64,000 nt of DNA from contig NC_087081.1 in the NCBI RefSeq assembly GCF_026151205.1, positions 3,477,246 to 3,541,245 on the forward strand. Reading direction: 5' to 3'. Of this stretch, positions 10,956-22,151 are shown piece by piece; position 1 is the stretch's first letter, and every line of letters begins with the position of its first letter. A model generated the notes under the pieces. It was not told the DNA's origin and ran no database searches. It worked only from the letters and a program-made list of their open reading frames with translations. This stretch comes from Bolinopsis microptera. Lineage: Eukaryota; Ctenophora; Tentaculata; Lobata; Bolinopsidae. The translations under genes were made by a program, and so were the position numbers.

Positions 10956-13171
10956 CCAGTTAACTGAAAAAAAGTTATCCTCATATTTTGACAGATTGTG
11001 ACAAATAGCAAACTAAGCAACGAGTCGAAATTCCTAAATCTCTAACTGCTCTCTAACGCGTGTAAATAGCGTTTGTATTATTTTGGCGATGACGTTATAA
11101 AGTCCCTTGCGCGCGCAGAAGAGCTCGTGAGACTGTATTTTACAGGTAGAAAATGGACATAATACAATGTTTTTCCCCGAATAACTCGAAAAGTAAGTAA
11201 TTTAGGGTGTGCATGTTGCTTCATAAGTTGTATATAAACATGGCCATTCTGCACAATTTGCACACATTCAAAAACCTTTAGGGCCTTCATAGCCCAATTT
11301 ACCAGATACCCATACTCATAGTTTTGCATGAATTCTGGAACCCAAAATCAGTTTTTTCGCCAATAACTGAAAAAGTAAGCACTTTAAGGCATATGTTTGT
11401 TCGTAAGTCATATATTAATATGCTAATTGCGGTTCTTTTGCACCCCTAAAGACTCTATCACGATCCTATCGAAAATGGGCTCAGCACCACGCCCAAAATG
11501 GTTTTTGGCGAATTTCTCGATAAGTAAGTATTTTAGGCCATGTGTTGCTCAATAACTCCTATATAAACATGCATATGCGGCTTCGTTTAAGCCTATTTTG
11601 AAGTCTCTACGACCTTCAGAAGCAAGGGGTCGGTTACGTTATTGGATCAATATGGGCGTGGCCCTCCTGGGTTTTCTCCACGGTCAAAAAAATGTCTCCA
11701 AACGAAAATCGTTTATTCATACCTTCGGGAAGGTCTGTGCAAAGTTTCGTGAGTATTTGAACATTTGCAGGTTCATTTCCATAAATGTCCATAAATGACT
11801 GGACTACACAACTTTAGACTTAGAGTTAACTTTAGAGAAACTCATAAGTCATTTATCTCAAATCAAGCTGTTAGTGTCCATGATCAACCTGTGGCGACAA
11901 TGTTTTACGTGAAATGTAAAAATCAGGAGTAATATAAAAAGTGTATTTTTAGATTAAAGTGCTAGCTCATAGTTTTAGAATTGTATAGATTAACGTTGGT
12001 CGTTTAGCCATCTAACAATCGATCGTGCCGTAATATATGGCCAGAGAATAATAGGGTCTTGGAAATTCTATAGTTGTTCAGTGGGTCGATTGACTGAACA
12101 CGTTTGCACTTGGTATTTAAACTTACCAGTAGTTTATTTATGTTATGTACCGATCATGATAATGCAATTAGGATAACAACTAGGTAAGCTGTAAGTCTAA
12201 TTCAAAACACACCGCACAAGCTGTACACTCCAATCAGTATTACTATTTGGTAGACCCGAGACCGGGTATTTTGGCGGGAATTCTGTTCCCACTGCACTGT
12301 TCTGATAGAAGCTACTTCTACTAATGGTCCCAGAGGAACGGCCGTAAAGTAGCCAGACTTCTTGTCTCCTGTACTGGCTGACACATGCGGATTAAAGTTA
12401 TAAATTTCGCTATGCTATAAATATAATTGCTCTCGGAATTGAACAAACTCCTACTTATCTAGATCCTTTCTAAATTCGTTAGAGTTTCATGGACTGGGGA
12501 AAAATAATCGGTACAGTCTCCCTAGCTGCTTGTGTAATTAAGCAATGAAAACAATCCAAAATTATCACATATGAATTATGACATATGTCATAAACTAATT
12601 ACAACACTACAAATCTATTACATTTATTGAGAAAATTATGTAATGTATAACGCGATGGAAGTTCTTTAAGCGGGCAATTCCAGTCCAAACCCTGGAAACA
12701 TGACACGAAAGATTTGTTTTACTTGTTGCATGAAAAGCACTAATAAGTTGTAATAGCAGAAACTTTCTAACCGTACATTCACCCGCCACTGTTCAAGAAC
12801 CTATATCACTGTTTAAAATCACGACGTGAGCACTGTACATCCAATCAGCTATTCCTTTAGTTAGAATGATAGCCAAAACTATAAGGATTTTGGAGAACTA
12901 GGGTAATAGTCATAATTCTAAAATTTGAGTGAGTTACACGTGTTTTATTGACGATGATAAACATTTGTAATGTAAATTACGCTATGCAAGCGCGCACTGA
13001 GGGACTTTATCACGTTTATGACGTCACGAGGCCACAGCTTATTATTGCAATAACACGCGTTACACGTACGCTAGAGAGTTGGTTCTTTCGGCGATACGAT
13101 TCTTCACCAGTTTGTCACAGCTGATTTAAATCTTAGCCAAATTGGAGACTACAAATTTTTCAGTTAACTGG
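10956..13171. mobile_element. TIR-bounded insertion in the AACGTT array
   Basis: The ends are inverted repeats CCAGTTAACTGAAAAA (10956-10971) and its complement (13156-13171). The unit phase of the surrounding array is restored on removal: spacing of the CTAACGTTGG anchors becomes about 160 bp. A TA precedes the left end but a clean TSD is not visible on the right. About 2.2 kb inside holds no long ORF, so it is non-autonomous or decayed. Superfamily unassigned. Confidence 0.65.
11165..11600. repeat. Three degenerate ~170-bp repeats inside the TIR insertion
   Basis: Related segments at about 11175, 11358 and 11508 each carry an AATAACT-like core, AAAAGTAAG, TTTA(A/G)GG, a TATAT(A/T)AA stretch and TTTGCAC-like ends. 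They look like degenerate tandem copies with no coding role. Confidence 0.5.
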
Positions 13172-13385
13172 TCCTTTAAAATTGAAATACATTTTAACGT
13201 TGTATGTAAATTACATACAATATGTTCTTAAGCGTTAAATAGCTAACGTTGGTTAAAAGTTTTCTTTTTAACGTTGCGAAACGTTTATGCTTTAACGTAA
13301 GATCAAGGTTACTTTATTCAACGTTGAAAATTAAACTGCGTTTTAATATTGTATTAGATTGTAGATAAAACGTTCTGGACGTAAT
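13172..13385. repeat. AACGTT-rich tandem array, right part
   Basis: Continues the array interrupted at 10953: anchor CTAACGTTGGTTAA at about 13241, with the same order of motifs as the left units. Confidence 0.7.
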
Positions 13386-13460
13386 GGTTCATCATCATGA
13401 GAGTGAATATCGAGGCTAACCTAATTATGGTTTATGTACCAACGCTGCCTATGCAATACT

Positions 13461-13704
<244 letters not shown>

Positions 13705-13978
13705 GGAGGGAGAAAAAGTGATCCATTTTATGTCACATTTGTGGTACAAAACCATCAATTATTATTAATCCACTTACCGATTTAAAAAACCTTTATCATT
13801 TGGCTTCGTCACAGTTTTCTCGGCACTATACCGAAAAAGCCAGTCCCGTTACTCTTACCGTTTTCTCGATTAACCCGCTCGGAAATTACACACGCACACA
13901 CAGACAGATACACAGACAGACACACATTCTGAGATCATCATTAAAAATGTTTTGAATACTTTTGGCTTAGTGGCTTTT

Positions 13979-14350
13979 GGCTTAGTGGCTCAGTTGGTTA
14001 ATCCGCCTGGTATTGCTTGAGGTACCAGGTTCGATTCCCGACTCTGTCACTAGCCGTGGGGTGAGCGTCGTCGACGCTCAGCTAAGGATCCTGAGTGGTC
14101 TATGCAGCCCCCGGTCCACTCAGCCAAACTCGAGAAATCGGGTGTGAGGGTTAAATGAGGAGCTGCCCATTGCAGCAAAGTCTCGGGCGAAGAAAGTATG
14201 GCACACACTATCTTAACCGTCACTGGCCTAATGTATAATTGAATCCTTCGGCTTCCTGTAATTGGCTGGTTACACACTTGTGTAACAATGTGGCTGTTGG
14301 AATGTCCGAAGTAAAATAAGTGTTGAGATAAAAAATAAAAAAAATTGTTC
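13979..14350 (+). mobile_element. tRNA-derived SINE
   Basis: A tRNA-like head carries an A-box-like TAGTGGCTCAGTTGG near 13984-13998 and a perfect B box GGTTCGATTCC at 14028-14038, spaced as in RNA polymerase III promoters. An unrelated body of about 290 bp follows, and the copy ends in an A-rich tail (ATAAAAAATAAAAAAAA) near 14343. The head lacks full tRNA pairing and a CCA end, so this is a SINE and not a functional tRNA. A GGCTTAGTGGCTTTT duplication lies just upstream. No convincing TSD. Confidence 0.75.
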
Positions 14351-14674
14351 AAGACGTCTTGGCCTTGCTAAAACTTGGAATGGTGGCCTTGATTTCGCGT
14401 CTCATTAACTTATTTGTTCCTACTTCCTTGGCTATAGTTTTTTACTTATTCATAACAATTAAGGCCCCTTCCAGCCATTGCCACTGCGAATTTAACCTAA
14501 AACCTGCCCAGTTAATAGCGAAGACTGCGAAATTACCACTCCTGCCTAGTAATCTAATTTACCCTGTCCAGATCAGCAGTATATTACACTAAATCCGCAG
14601 GTTTTCTCTTAATTTTTTATGTCAAAACCTGCCTAATTAACTAGTGATCCTGCATCAACAGCGCAGGTATTTGT

Positions 14675-14960
14675 TATTTGGCAGGTTTTCTATTAACTTG
14701 GCAGGATTTGCTATAAAATTATCGATCCTTTCCGGATGGATTACGGCAGTGATAAAGTTAAATCGGCAGGTTTTCCATTAACTTGGCAGGATTTTTTATA
14801 AAATTATCAATCCTTGCCGGATAGATTACGGCAGTGATAAAGTTAAATCGGCAGGTTTTCCATTAACTTTGCAGGATTTGTTATAAAATTATCAATCCAT
14901 GCCAAATAGCTATTATAATGCTATAATCTTATTATGGCAGCGTTAAATTTATAAATTGGC
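14675..14960. repeat. Subterminal tandem repeats of the TIR element
   Basis: About three copies of a roughly 90-110 bp unit (GGCAGGTTTTCCATTAACTT, then CAGGATTT.TATAAAATTATC, then CGGCAGTGATAAAG) run from about 14680 to 14950. Similar motifs appear inverted near 20600-20790. Confidence 0.65.
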
Positions 14961-15254
14961 AGGTTTCTTTTATTTTTCTTTTAAGTTCTTAAGTTATTTG
15001 GAATTTTGCTTATTTGGCACCAAAACTAAAAGTCAATAAAACCGAGTTGATTAGCGCAGTCAAGAAATTGGCCGGAGTTGATAAAAAGCTGACAATCATG
15101 GCACTGAATCTCCAAATGAGAGGTATAGTACGCTATATACTTATATAGTACGGTACCGCAACAATTGACCCCCTCCCCCCCCCCCCTCCGACAAATGACC
15201 CCCTGATGCAATCTACCCCCGACAATTGACCCCCCGTAATTACACTGGGGTCAA

Positions 15255-15531
15255 TTCAGGGTTAGGGTAAGGGTTAGGGTCAGGGTCAGGGTCAGGGTCA
15301 GGGTCAGGGTCAGGGTCAGGGTTAGGGTCAGGGTTAGGGTCAGGGTTAGGGTCAGGGTTAGGGTCAGGGTTAGGGTCAGGGTTAGGGTCAGGGTTAGGGT
15401 CAGGGTTAGGGTCAGGGTCAGGGTCAGGGTTAGGGTTAGGGTTAGGGTCAGGGTTAGGGTCAGGGTCAGGGTCAGGGTCAGGGTCAGGGTCAGGGTCAGG
15501 GTCAGGGTTAGGGTCAGGGTTAGGGTTACTG
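15255..15531 (+). repeat. Interstitial telomere-like array (TTAGGG/TCAGGG)n
   Basis: About 45 hexamers alternate irregularly between TTAGGG and TCAGGG. TTAGGG is the common animal telomere unit; the mixed register, length under 300 bp and internal position argue against a chromosome end. A few units continue after the MULE insertion (16568-16588). The Pro-Asp/Pro-Asn ORF on the minus strand is a repeat artefact. Confidence 0.9.
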
Positions 15532-16567
15532 GGTAACACGACTCCTGTCAGCGACATCTGTCCGACAGCGACATCTGTCCGACTCAGGGTACCAGAAAAA
15601 ACGACATTTGTCCGAAATTGTGATCTGATTTCAATACAACACATTTCCAATTAGAGACGTGATCTGAACTGTTAATTTGAATACGTAACATTGCCAATTT
15701 GAGATATGATCTGAGCCATAGTGTACTACTAGTTTATTTTCGACCTAGGCAGGCAGGCATGAAGAAGAGAATGTATTGTGGTTGGTAGCCCCAATGTATT
15801 GTGGTTGGTAGCCCCAAGGCCTCAGAAGCCCAGGTGTCTATCTCCTCGAACATGTTGCGGTAGAGGGTCGTCGATTTTCCAGGAATGAGTCCTTAGAAGA
15901 GGGGGAGGTGCCAGCCGTCAGGGAAGAGTCCGTGGACTGTGAAGAGCTGATGGAAGAGATTAGGTGCGGATTTGAAGGTACCGTTGGGCGTTGACTACGC
16001 AATGCTCCGCGTCCACCATATGATCTGCGTTCTTAGGAGTCCCCCAAAGGAATGATCGACGAGTCTGTTCGTCCCATCCAGAGTCCCAGAGCATCATTGG
16101 ACTGTTGTCGGTAGAGAGGATTTAGTTTGCAGGAATGGATAGCGTTTCCAGATCTCTCGGGTCTGTTTGCTGCAGATCTGGGTCTGTTTACTGAAGATTG
16201 GTTGCCATTGTGGATTGCGATAACTGATCTCCATACGGCTGCTATCCTATATGTACTCATGTAGGCTGTGTCCTGTGATGTGATCGACAGCTTGTTAGTG
16301 TACGGCTAGCACAATCCTGTCCTTAAATAGTCAATCACGTATCGATGGATCAGATCTCAATGGATCAAATCAGCATTCGAACAATGGGAGCAACGTCACG
16401 AAATTACCCGTGAGTTTGTGAAATACGAATGTGAACCGAAATTACAATATGATCCGGAATTCGGACAGATGTCGCCAAAAACGACTCCTGTCCGACAGCG
16501 AAATCTGTCCGAAATCCCCAATTCAGCTGTCGGACAGATGTCGCTGTCGGACAGATGTCGCCCAATC
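15532..16567 (-). mobile_element. Decayed Mutator-like element (MULE) with 9-bp TSD
   Basis: GGGTTACTG occurs on both sides (15523-15531 and 16568-16576), and 9 bp is the usual Mutator target duplication. The subterminal zones carry repeated CGACATCTGTCCGAC motifs, inverted between left (15550-15615) and right (16463-16562). The interior holds a recognisable but broken MULE transposase segment on the minus strand. It inserted into the telomere-like array. Confidence 0.8.
15780..16005 (-). pseudogene. MULE transposase fragment
   Basis: Minus-strand translation gives NGTFKSAPNLFHQLFTVHGL, a stop, then GLIPGKSTTLYRNMFEEI. This matches the MULE transposase core, whose DGTF motif carries the first catalytic Asp. 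Here that Asp is Asn and a TAA interrupts the next block, so the enzyme is dead. Upstream frames (to about 16260) may hold the preceding transposase segment but are too decayed to assign. Confidence 0.8.
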
Positions 16568-17659
16568 GGGTTACTGTTAGGGTTAGTATAATAAATATAT
16601 TTGTTTGGTCAATTGTCGGGGGGGGGGGGGGGGGGTCAATTTTCAAGTATTATATCACTTGCACCGTTTAGCTCCACGTGGTTTCTTAAGCTTAACCCAT
16701 TAGGGACGACGAGTTTTAAAGTTTGCCGATTTTGATGCCGTTTAACACACTAAGTCACTTTACAGCAAAAATGAGATATCCAAAAAAGCTAATCTGTATC
16801 TCGTTTACTTTAAAAGATACAGCTATGGTCGCATACGACCCACTCGTCCGGGTCGCAAACGACCCATCACGGTTTTTCGGCTTTAACTTCTGAAGCAAAG
16901 ACGTTACGATAAAATAAAATAAAAAGCATAAGTTAAAAACATATGGTCAATACTGTGTGACTCTAACTTTTTTAAAATAAAGAATTTGGGTCATTAACGA
17001 CCCACTCGGCTCACTTGCTTATTACTACATATGTCCATGTAACTTCTTGAATTCAGCCTAAAGTATGACATCATAAGTTCAAAATCGCCTCTCAGCAAGT
17101 GATAATCATCATAAACTGCGAAAAATCGGTTAAATGGGTCATTAGCGACCCACTAAGACCACAAAATTGATTAATTAAATATAATGTTGTCAAACTTTTA
17201 CAAATATTAGTATAAAAACATGTTATATCTTGGTCATTACTCCTGTACGTTGATTTAAATTTTAAAATCGATCAACTGGGTCAATAACGACCCACTCGGA
17301 AGTTGAACCACGACATTAATTATCAGTATCATGTTGTTCTACCATCAAGAAAGACACTCGTAGGTCTTAATTCCACGCAAACCACGGGTGGCTGACTACT
17401 AGCCCTTCTGAGATCTGGAGTCTCACGGTAATCTGCAGATCACGTCACCCAATGACTGACGAATAATGGGCAGAATTGGATTGATAGGTAGGTGAGTTTA
17501 TCAGCTGTTAGTACACGACCGTAATGTCGTGAGACAGCAAACAACATGCCTATCTTTTCCCGATTCCTAGAACGTCCAAGAAGAACTATACAACTGCTGG
17601 ATTCAGATTTCAGATGGCTGCATCTACTCTCTTCGCAGCTCCCTTTCTTTACTTCTTAG

Positions 17660-17830
17660 GGGCCGTTCATATATTACGTAATCACTTATTGGACAATTTT
17701 TACGCCCCCCCCCCGCCGCGCCACCACATAGCTATTATGTCAAAATTACACAAGCTTAATCATTTGGAAACTCCCCTCCCTCTCGGCCGATTACGTAATA
17801 CTTGTTTTCGTTTTGAAAGCTGCCTCGTTG
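17660..17830. repeat. Possible small MITE remnant in the foldback loop
   Basis: GGGCCGTTCATATATTACGTAAT near 17660 faces GGCCGATTACGTAATAC near 17782. ATTACGTAAT at both sides and the poly-C interior resemble the ends of widespread GGGCCGTTCATA-type MITEs. Borders and TSD are not clear. Confidence 0.35.
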
Positions 17831-17900
17831 TTGCGGGGTTTGTTACCCAAAACGAGGTAGTTGTCTGAGAGATTGCAGGTTGCAGCACCGCCAGCCAAAT

Positions 17901-17923
17901 GGGGGGGGGGGGGGGGGGGGGGG
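17901..17923 (+). repeat. Poly-G run (23 G)
   Basis: An uninterrupted homopolymer inside the foldback loop. Length is likely unstable and may be affected by assembly. A second G18 run is at 16618-16635. Confidence 0.9.
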
Positions 17924-19741
17924 CTTTTTCCTTGTCCTTCTTCACAGAGCTGTAGATGTAGCCATCTGAATGCAGCAGTTGTTTAGTTATTCTCGTACTT
18001 TCTAGGAATGAAAAAAACATTTTGGCATGTTGGATTAGAATATGCAATTTGACCACTCGTCTTTCAGTATTTACTCAAGGTTACATGATATCTCGTATAC
18101 TTCGTTCAGGGGATTTTTCTTGAGTGACATGATCTGATCACCGTGGGACCCTGGATCTCAAGCGGTGGGTTGTAGCAGGTCGTTTACCAAGATTCGAAAT
18201 TGACGAAAAAGGTAACAGAATCTAATAAGCAACAACAACAGCATGGCTATTACCTAGCAAGTTAGGAACGAGGACCGATTCCTTTTCTTTTGCGGCACGG
18301 CCACGGTCCTTTCGGTACAGATTTCCACGCACCATAGTATTATAGTCAGGACGCAACTCCAGGCATATGCAGTAGTGTTATTCTCGCAGCTCTTTGATGA
18401 GTGATGACGGCCCTTCAGTTGGCCCTGGATCTCAGAAGGGCTAGTAGTCAGCCACCCGTGGTTTGCGTGGAATTAAGACCTACGAGTGTCTTTCTTGATG
18501 GTGGAACAGCATGATACTGATAATAATTGATGAGGTGGTTCAACTTCCGAGTGGGTCGTTATTGACCCAGTTGATCGATTTTAAAAGTTAAATCAACGTA
18601 CAGGAGTAATGACCAAGATATAACATGTTTTTATACTAATATTTGTAAAAGTTTGACAACATTATATTTAATTAATCAATTTTGTGGTCCTAGTGGGTCG
18701 CTAATGACCCATTTAACCGATTTTTCGCAGTTTATGATGATTATCACTTGCTGAGAGGCGATTTTGAACTTATGATGTCATGCTTTAGGCTGAATTCAAG
18801 AAGTTACATGGACATATGTAGTAATAAGCAAGTGAGCCGAGTGGGTCGTTAATGACCCAAATTCTTTATTTTTAAAAAGTTAGAGTTACACAGTATTGAC
18901 CATATGTTTTTAACTTATGCTACAGTTTTTATTTTATCCTAACGTCTTTGTTTCAGAAGTTAAAGCCGAAAAACCGTGATGGGTCGTTTGCGACCCGGAC
19001 GAGTGGGTCGTATGCGACCGCAGTTAGTAAACAGCGTCTAGCTCTGTTTGTGAACATTTGATTATCACGGGCTTTTCATATGTCTCAAGGAAATCGTTGC
19101 CCGCAACTATTTTGTCCTCAACAAAATAAGCCTACATAAAGTTTTAATGTCCCAATCAAGGCAAGAAGTAAAGTGAAATATTTTCCAATTATGACGACTA
19201 ATTAGCCTAATTATTTAGTTGTTAGTAATTAATTGGGTCTCGACTGGAAAGTCAATAATGTAGCCCAATAAATTTTGAGCATATGTGCGAAAGATTCGTT
19301 GCGTTTAGTATTATGGTTTGTCCTCTATAGCCTCTAGAAAAGGTGGGTCGTAAACGACCCTATCGTCCCTAATGGGTTAAATACTTAACTGTCCAGTCAA
19401 GATAAAGTAAATCACTATCACCTCTCATTCTTAATAAGTTAGTAAGCAAGCATCTGATCATTTTAAAACAGTCACCTCCCAATTTAGCAAGTTCTTACAT
19501 CTATATTACAGTCTACACCCTTCAATAATGAGATAATATGTTTGGCCGGTAGAGGGTCCGCAGTAGTCCCATTACAGCATTACCTCATTACCTTAGCATT
19601 GCTGTACAGTGTACAACTACTATAAGAGTATAAGATATACATCCTTCACCAAAACTGGTTTGTCCGCTTTCTATTACTAATTTTCCGCTGAAAGTGCCAC
19701 ATCAGTGATCAATTAATATTGGTAAATAGCAATAATTTGAG

Positions 19742-19790
19742 TTATAGGTTGACCTCCCACTTAGAGCATATGTGGGAGGTCAACCTATAA
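19742..19790. repeat. Perfect 19-bp hairpin with 11-nt loop
   Basis: TTATAGGTTGACCTCCCAC (19742-19760) is perfectly inverted at 19772-19790. The surrounding 19381-20181 is otherwise AT-rich with no gene seen. It could be a tiny MITE or a structured RNA hairpin. Confidence 0.7.
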
Positions 19791-20181
19791 ATTATAGTAC
19801 GAGCTATTTCCAATTCGTGAATACGAATTTCGATTAAGGTCCAACTTATTAAGTGTCACTTTAACGTGTGACAAATTTCCGATCAAATATCTCATAATCT
19901 GAAAATAACTGCATATTTAGAACTATTATATTAATTGTAATTGAAGATTCTTTCAGAATCACTTCATTCACTAAATCTTACAATGTGAACAATGAACAGG
20001 TAGAGGCACTGCAACTGAAAAATTGCTGTCCTCACTACTTAAGAACATAGCAATCTAATCTAAAAATGGCAACCTAAGAACTGAAGTTAAGCAAACAGTT
20101 ATTTTCCAATAATCGGTTTTTATATGTACTTTTATACTCAAACTTATCATAGACCCCGTGTTGGTAACAGTGGATAATATG

Positions 20182-20282
20182 CAGTGGCGAAACGTACCTA
20201 AGAGGCCGCAGCTGCACCCCCCCCCCCACCCCCTTCCGCATAGCAGGGGTTGCCGGAGTGTCGGGCGGTCGTTTCGCCACTG
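20182..20282. mobile_element. Small hAT-like MITE (101 bp)
   Basis: Inverted ends CAGTGGCGAAACG and complement bound a short C-rich interior. CAGTGGCG is a common hAT terminus. The adjacent 8-mers do not match, so the TSD has decayed or the copy rearranged. Confidence 0.55.
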
Positions 20283-20877
20283 ACTAGTGACTGCATGTAT
20301 AAAAGTATATACTATAGAGCCATGTAGGCATGTAGCATTCTGTACTTCTGTAGCTTTGCACAAACCAAGTCTCAGTCCTACACCCTACCTAGTAATAAGG
20401 TTATACGATCATTACAGTATTCCACATTGTACACTCAAATTATCCAAAACCCCTGCCAATATAGGTTTAATCACGCCACAAGTTGATTCAAATTATCTCA
20501 ACTTACGCAGGATTTGCGTTAAATCTGCAGCATTCGACTTTATATTTAACGGAAAACCTGCCAAAATAGAGCAAACCTGCCGAGAGTAGGTGAAAGGTGA
20601 GGCAGGTTTTGTGTTAATTTTGCAGGCTTTTCTATAAATCAACAACTCGATTAAATAATTACGTGAGATAAATCTCTGCACGAATACGATAAATAGGCAG
20701 GTGTTCGGTTAATTTTGCAGGAATCATTTTAAGACTTCAAATTGATTATCAGTCTTAATGTAAAACCTGCCAAATTAGGTGGCAGGTGGCAATGGCTGGA
20801 AGGGGCCTCAATTATGATAATAGTTCTGGTACACTGTAAGGAACATTAATTGCAAAAGTGTTGTTAATTCTTGATTT

Positions 20878-21000
20878 ACCTTATCGGACTAATTATTTGA
20901 ACGGACATTAAATGAACGGACATAATTATGAACGGACATTAATATGAACGCTAGAAGGCATTCAAAACCATCAAAAATCCGAATTTTTTTCATTTTTTTG
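20878..21000. repeat. End of a CGGACATTAA-family repeat
   Basis: CCTTATCGGAC followed by three GAACGGACAT motifs, related to 8698-9600 and 48070-48205. Probably a truncated copy adjoining the LINE fragment to the right. Confidence 0.55.
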
Positions 21001-21199
21001 ACGTTTTTTTATTTCAGCAAATGATTTTAAATCCATTTGTTATACAGTAAGTAAGAAAATCAGTCGTTCAGCAGTAAAAATGTTAAAATATGCGTACATG
21101 ATCAGTGTCTAATATCACATATCATCTTCATCAAATGGGCTCTCGTGCATGAAATAGTCCATGTTTAAAGCATCAGTGACTTCTAGCTATAAATAACGT

Positions 21200-22151
21200 G
21201 TTAATCCGAAACCGTGGATGCAAGAAGCTATAGAACGTAAAAATAAGTCATATTATGATTTTTTAAGGAACCATCTGATAGCAACCGCAGTAAATATGAC
21301 CGTCTGAAGATGTTTTGTAATAAACACATCGATAAAGCTAAAAACAAGCACTTCAAAACTTTTTTTGAGCAAAACAAAGAAAATTCTAAGAAGCAGTGGC
21401 AAATGATCAACAGTCTTCTAAATAGGAAAAAATCTAAACCTAATTCAATAAAACTGACTGACGAAGACGGCTCAATCAGCACTCCGGCAGCTGTAGCAGA
21501 AAAATTTAACGATTACTTCTCAAACATCGCTCCAAAAATTAAGTCTGAAATTAGTAGTAGGACCACTTTTGATCCTGGTGGAACCCAGAGTACACTTCGC
21601 AACGCCACTCCAAGTAGTATTTACTTAAAGCCAGTCACTGCCACAGACATTCAGGACGTCATAAACCTGCTTAAGAATAAAGCCACATTAGACACTAAAA
21701 TTGAACCTCTAAAAATCGCTAACAGTTGTCCCAGTTTTACTAGTGTATTACTACTAGCCCACGTTGTCAAAAGTTCTTTTGAACAGGGGATCTTTCCACA
21801 GGCTTTGAAAGAAGCAAATGTGGTCCCAATTCACAAAGGTGGATCTAAATCTGACATAAAAAATGACAGACCAATATCTCTTCTTGCTTCTTTCTCTAGA
21901 GTATTTGAAAAGCTAATGCATAACCGAGTTATAAATTTTTTAGATAAATACAGCATACTATGTGAAAACCAATAAGGGTTTCGCCCGGGTAGGTCTTGTG
22001 AACATGCTCTTCTCAACGCAAAAGACACCATTCTTAATTCAATATCTAAAAAGCAGGTAACTTTACTTCTTTTAATCGACTTCAGCAAAGCTTTCGACCT
22101 TGTGGATCATTCCATACTCTTGCGAAAGCTGGACCATTACGGCATAAGGGG
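21200..22151 (+). pseudogene. CR1/Jockey-like LINE, piece 1: linker and N-terminal RT
   Basis: The frame encodes a lysine-rich pre-RT linker, then RT segments ending in ANVVPIHKGGSKSDIKNDRPIS, FEKLMHNRVINFL and, after one TAA stop at 21973, GFRPGRSCEHALLNAKD and LLLIDFSKAFDLVDHSILL. The latter holds the first catalytic Asp. ORF1 and the endonuclease are absent, so the copy is 5'-truncated near 21200. The frame stops at the left TSD of a MITE and continues in phase at 22593. Confidence 0.85.

Larger units (their letters stand above)
15160..16640. mobile_element. Element with AATTGACCCCC-type inverted ends
   Basis: C-rich left ends (CAATTGACCCCC, repeated at about 15163, 15190 and 15219 with variants) face a G-rich right end (GGTCAATTGTC plus G18 then GGTCAATT) near 16607-16640. 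Between them lie the TTAGGG-like array and the inserted MULE. The simple-sequence ends make exact borders and a TSD unreadable, so it could instead be a local satellite with inverted edges. Confidence 0.4.
16696..19376. mobile_element. piggyBac-like foldback element flanked by TTAA
   Basis: Inverted arms of about 740-950 bp begin CCCATTAGGGACGA and its complement, bordered by TTAA at 16692-16695 and 19377-19380. Each arm carries several short near-palindromes of the type GGGTCGTTAATGACCC (for example near 16840, 16988, 17138 and 17278, mirrored on the right), likely transposase-binding or structural repeats. The loop, about 17430-18425, holds poly-C/G runs and a possible smaller MITE, but no transposase. 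CCC-starting TIRs with TTAA point to piggyBac. Confidence 0.75.
14462..20808. mobile_element. Large TIR element (TSD CAATTA), host to several nested insertions
   Basis: Inverted termini AGGCCCCTTCCAGCCATTG and complement bound the region, with CAATTA repeated directly at 14456-14461 and 20809-20814. Both subterminal zones (14480-15000 and 20430-20790) are rich in short GGCAGGTTTT/AAACCTGCC motifs in opposite orientations. No transposase was found. Nested inside are an AATTGACCCCC-ended element with a telomere-like array and a MULE (15160-16640), a TTAA-type foldback (16696-19376) and a small MITE (20182-20282). The non-standard 6-bp TSD keeps the superfamily open. Confidence 0.65.

Noticed and set aside
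13979-14050. Functional tRNA gene
   Set aside because: A and B boxes are present but the cloverleaf is incomplete and the sequence continues into a SINE body with an A-tail.
15255-15531. Chromosome end
   Set aside because: Short, mixed units, internal position, transposon sequence on both sides.
15240-15650. 136-codon Pro-Asp/Pro-Asn ORF on the minus strand
   Set aside because: Translation of the TTAGGG/TCAGGG array; frame follows the repeat, not selection.
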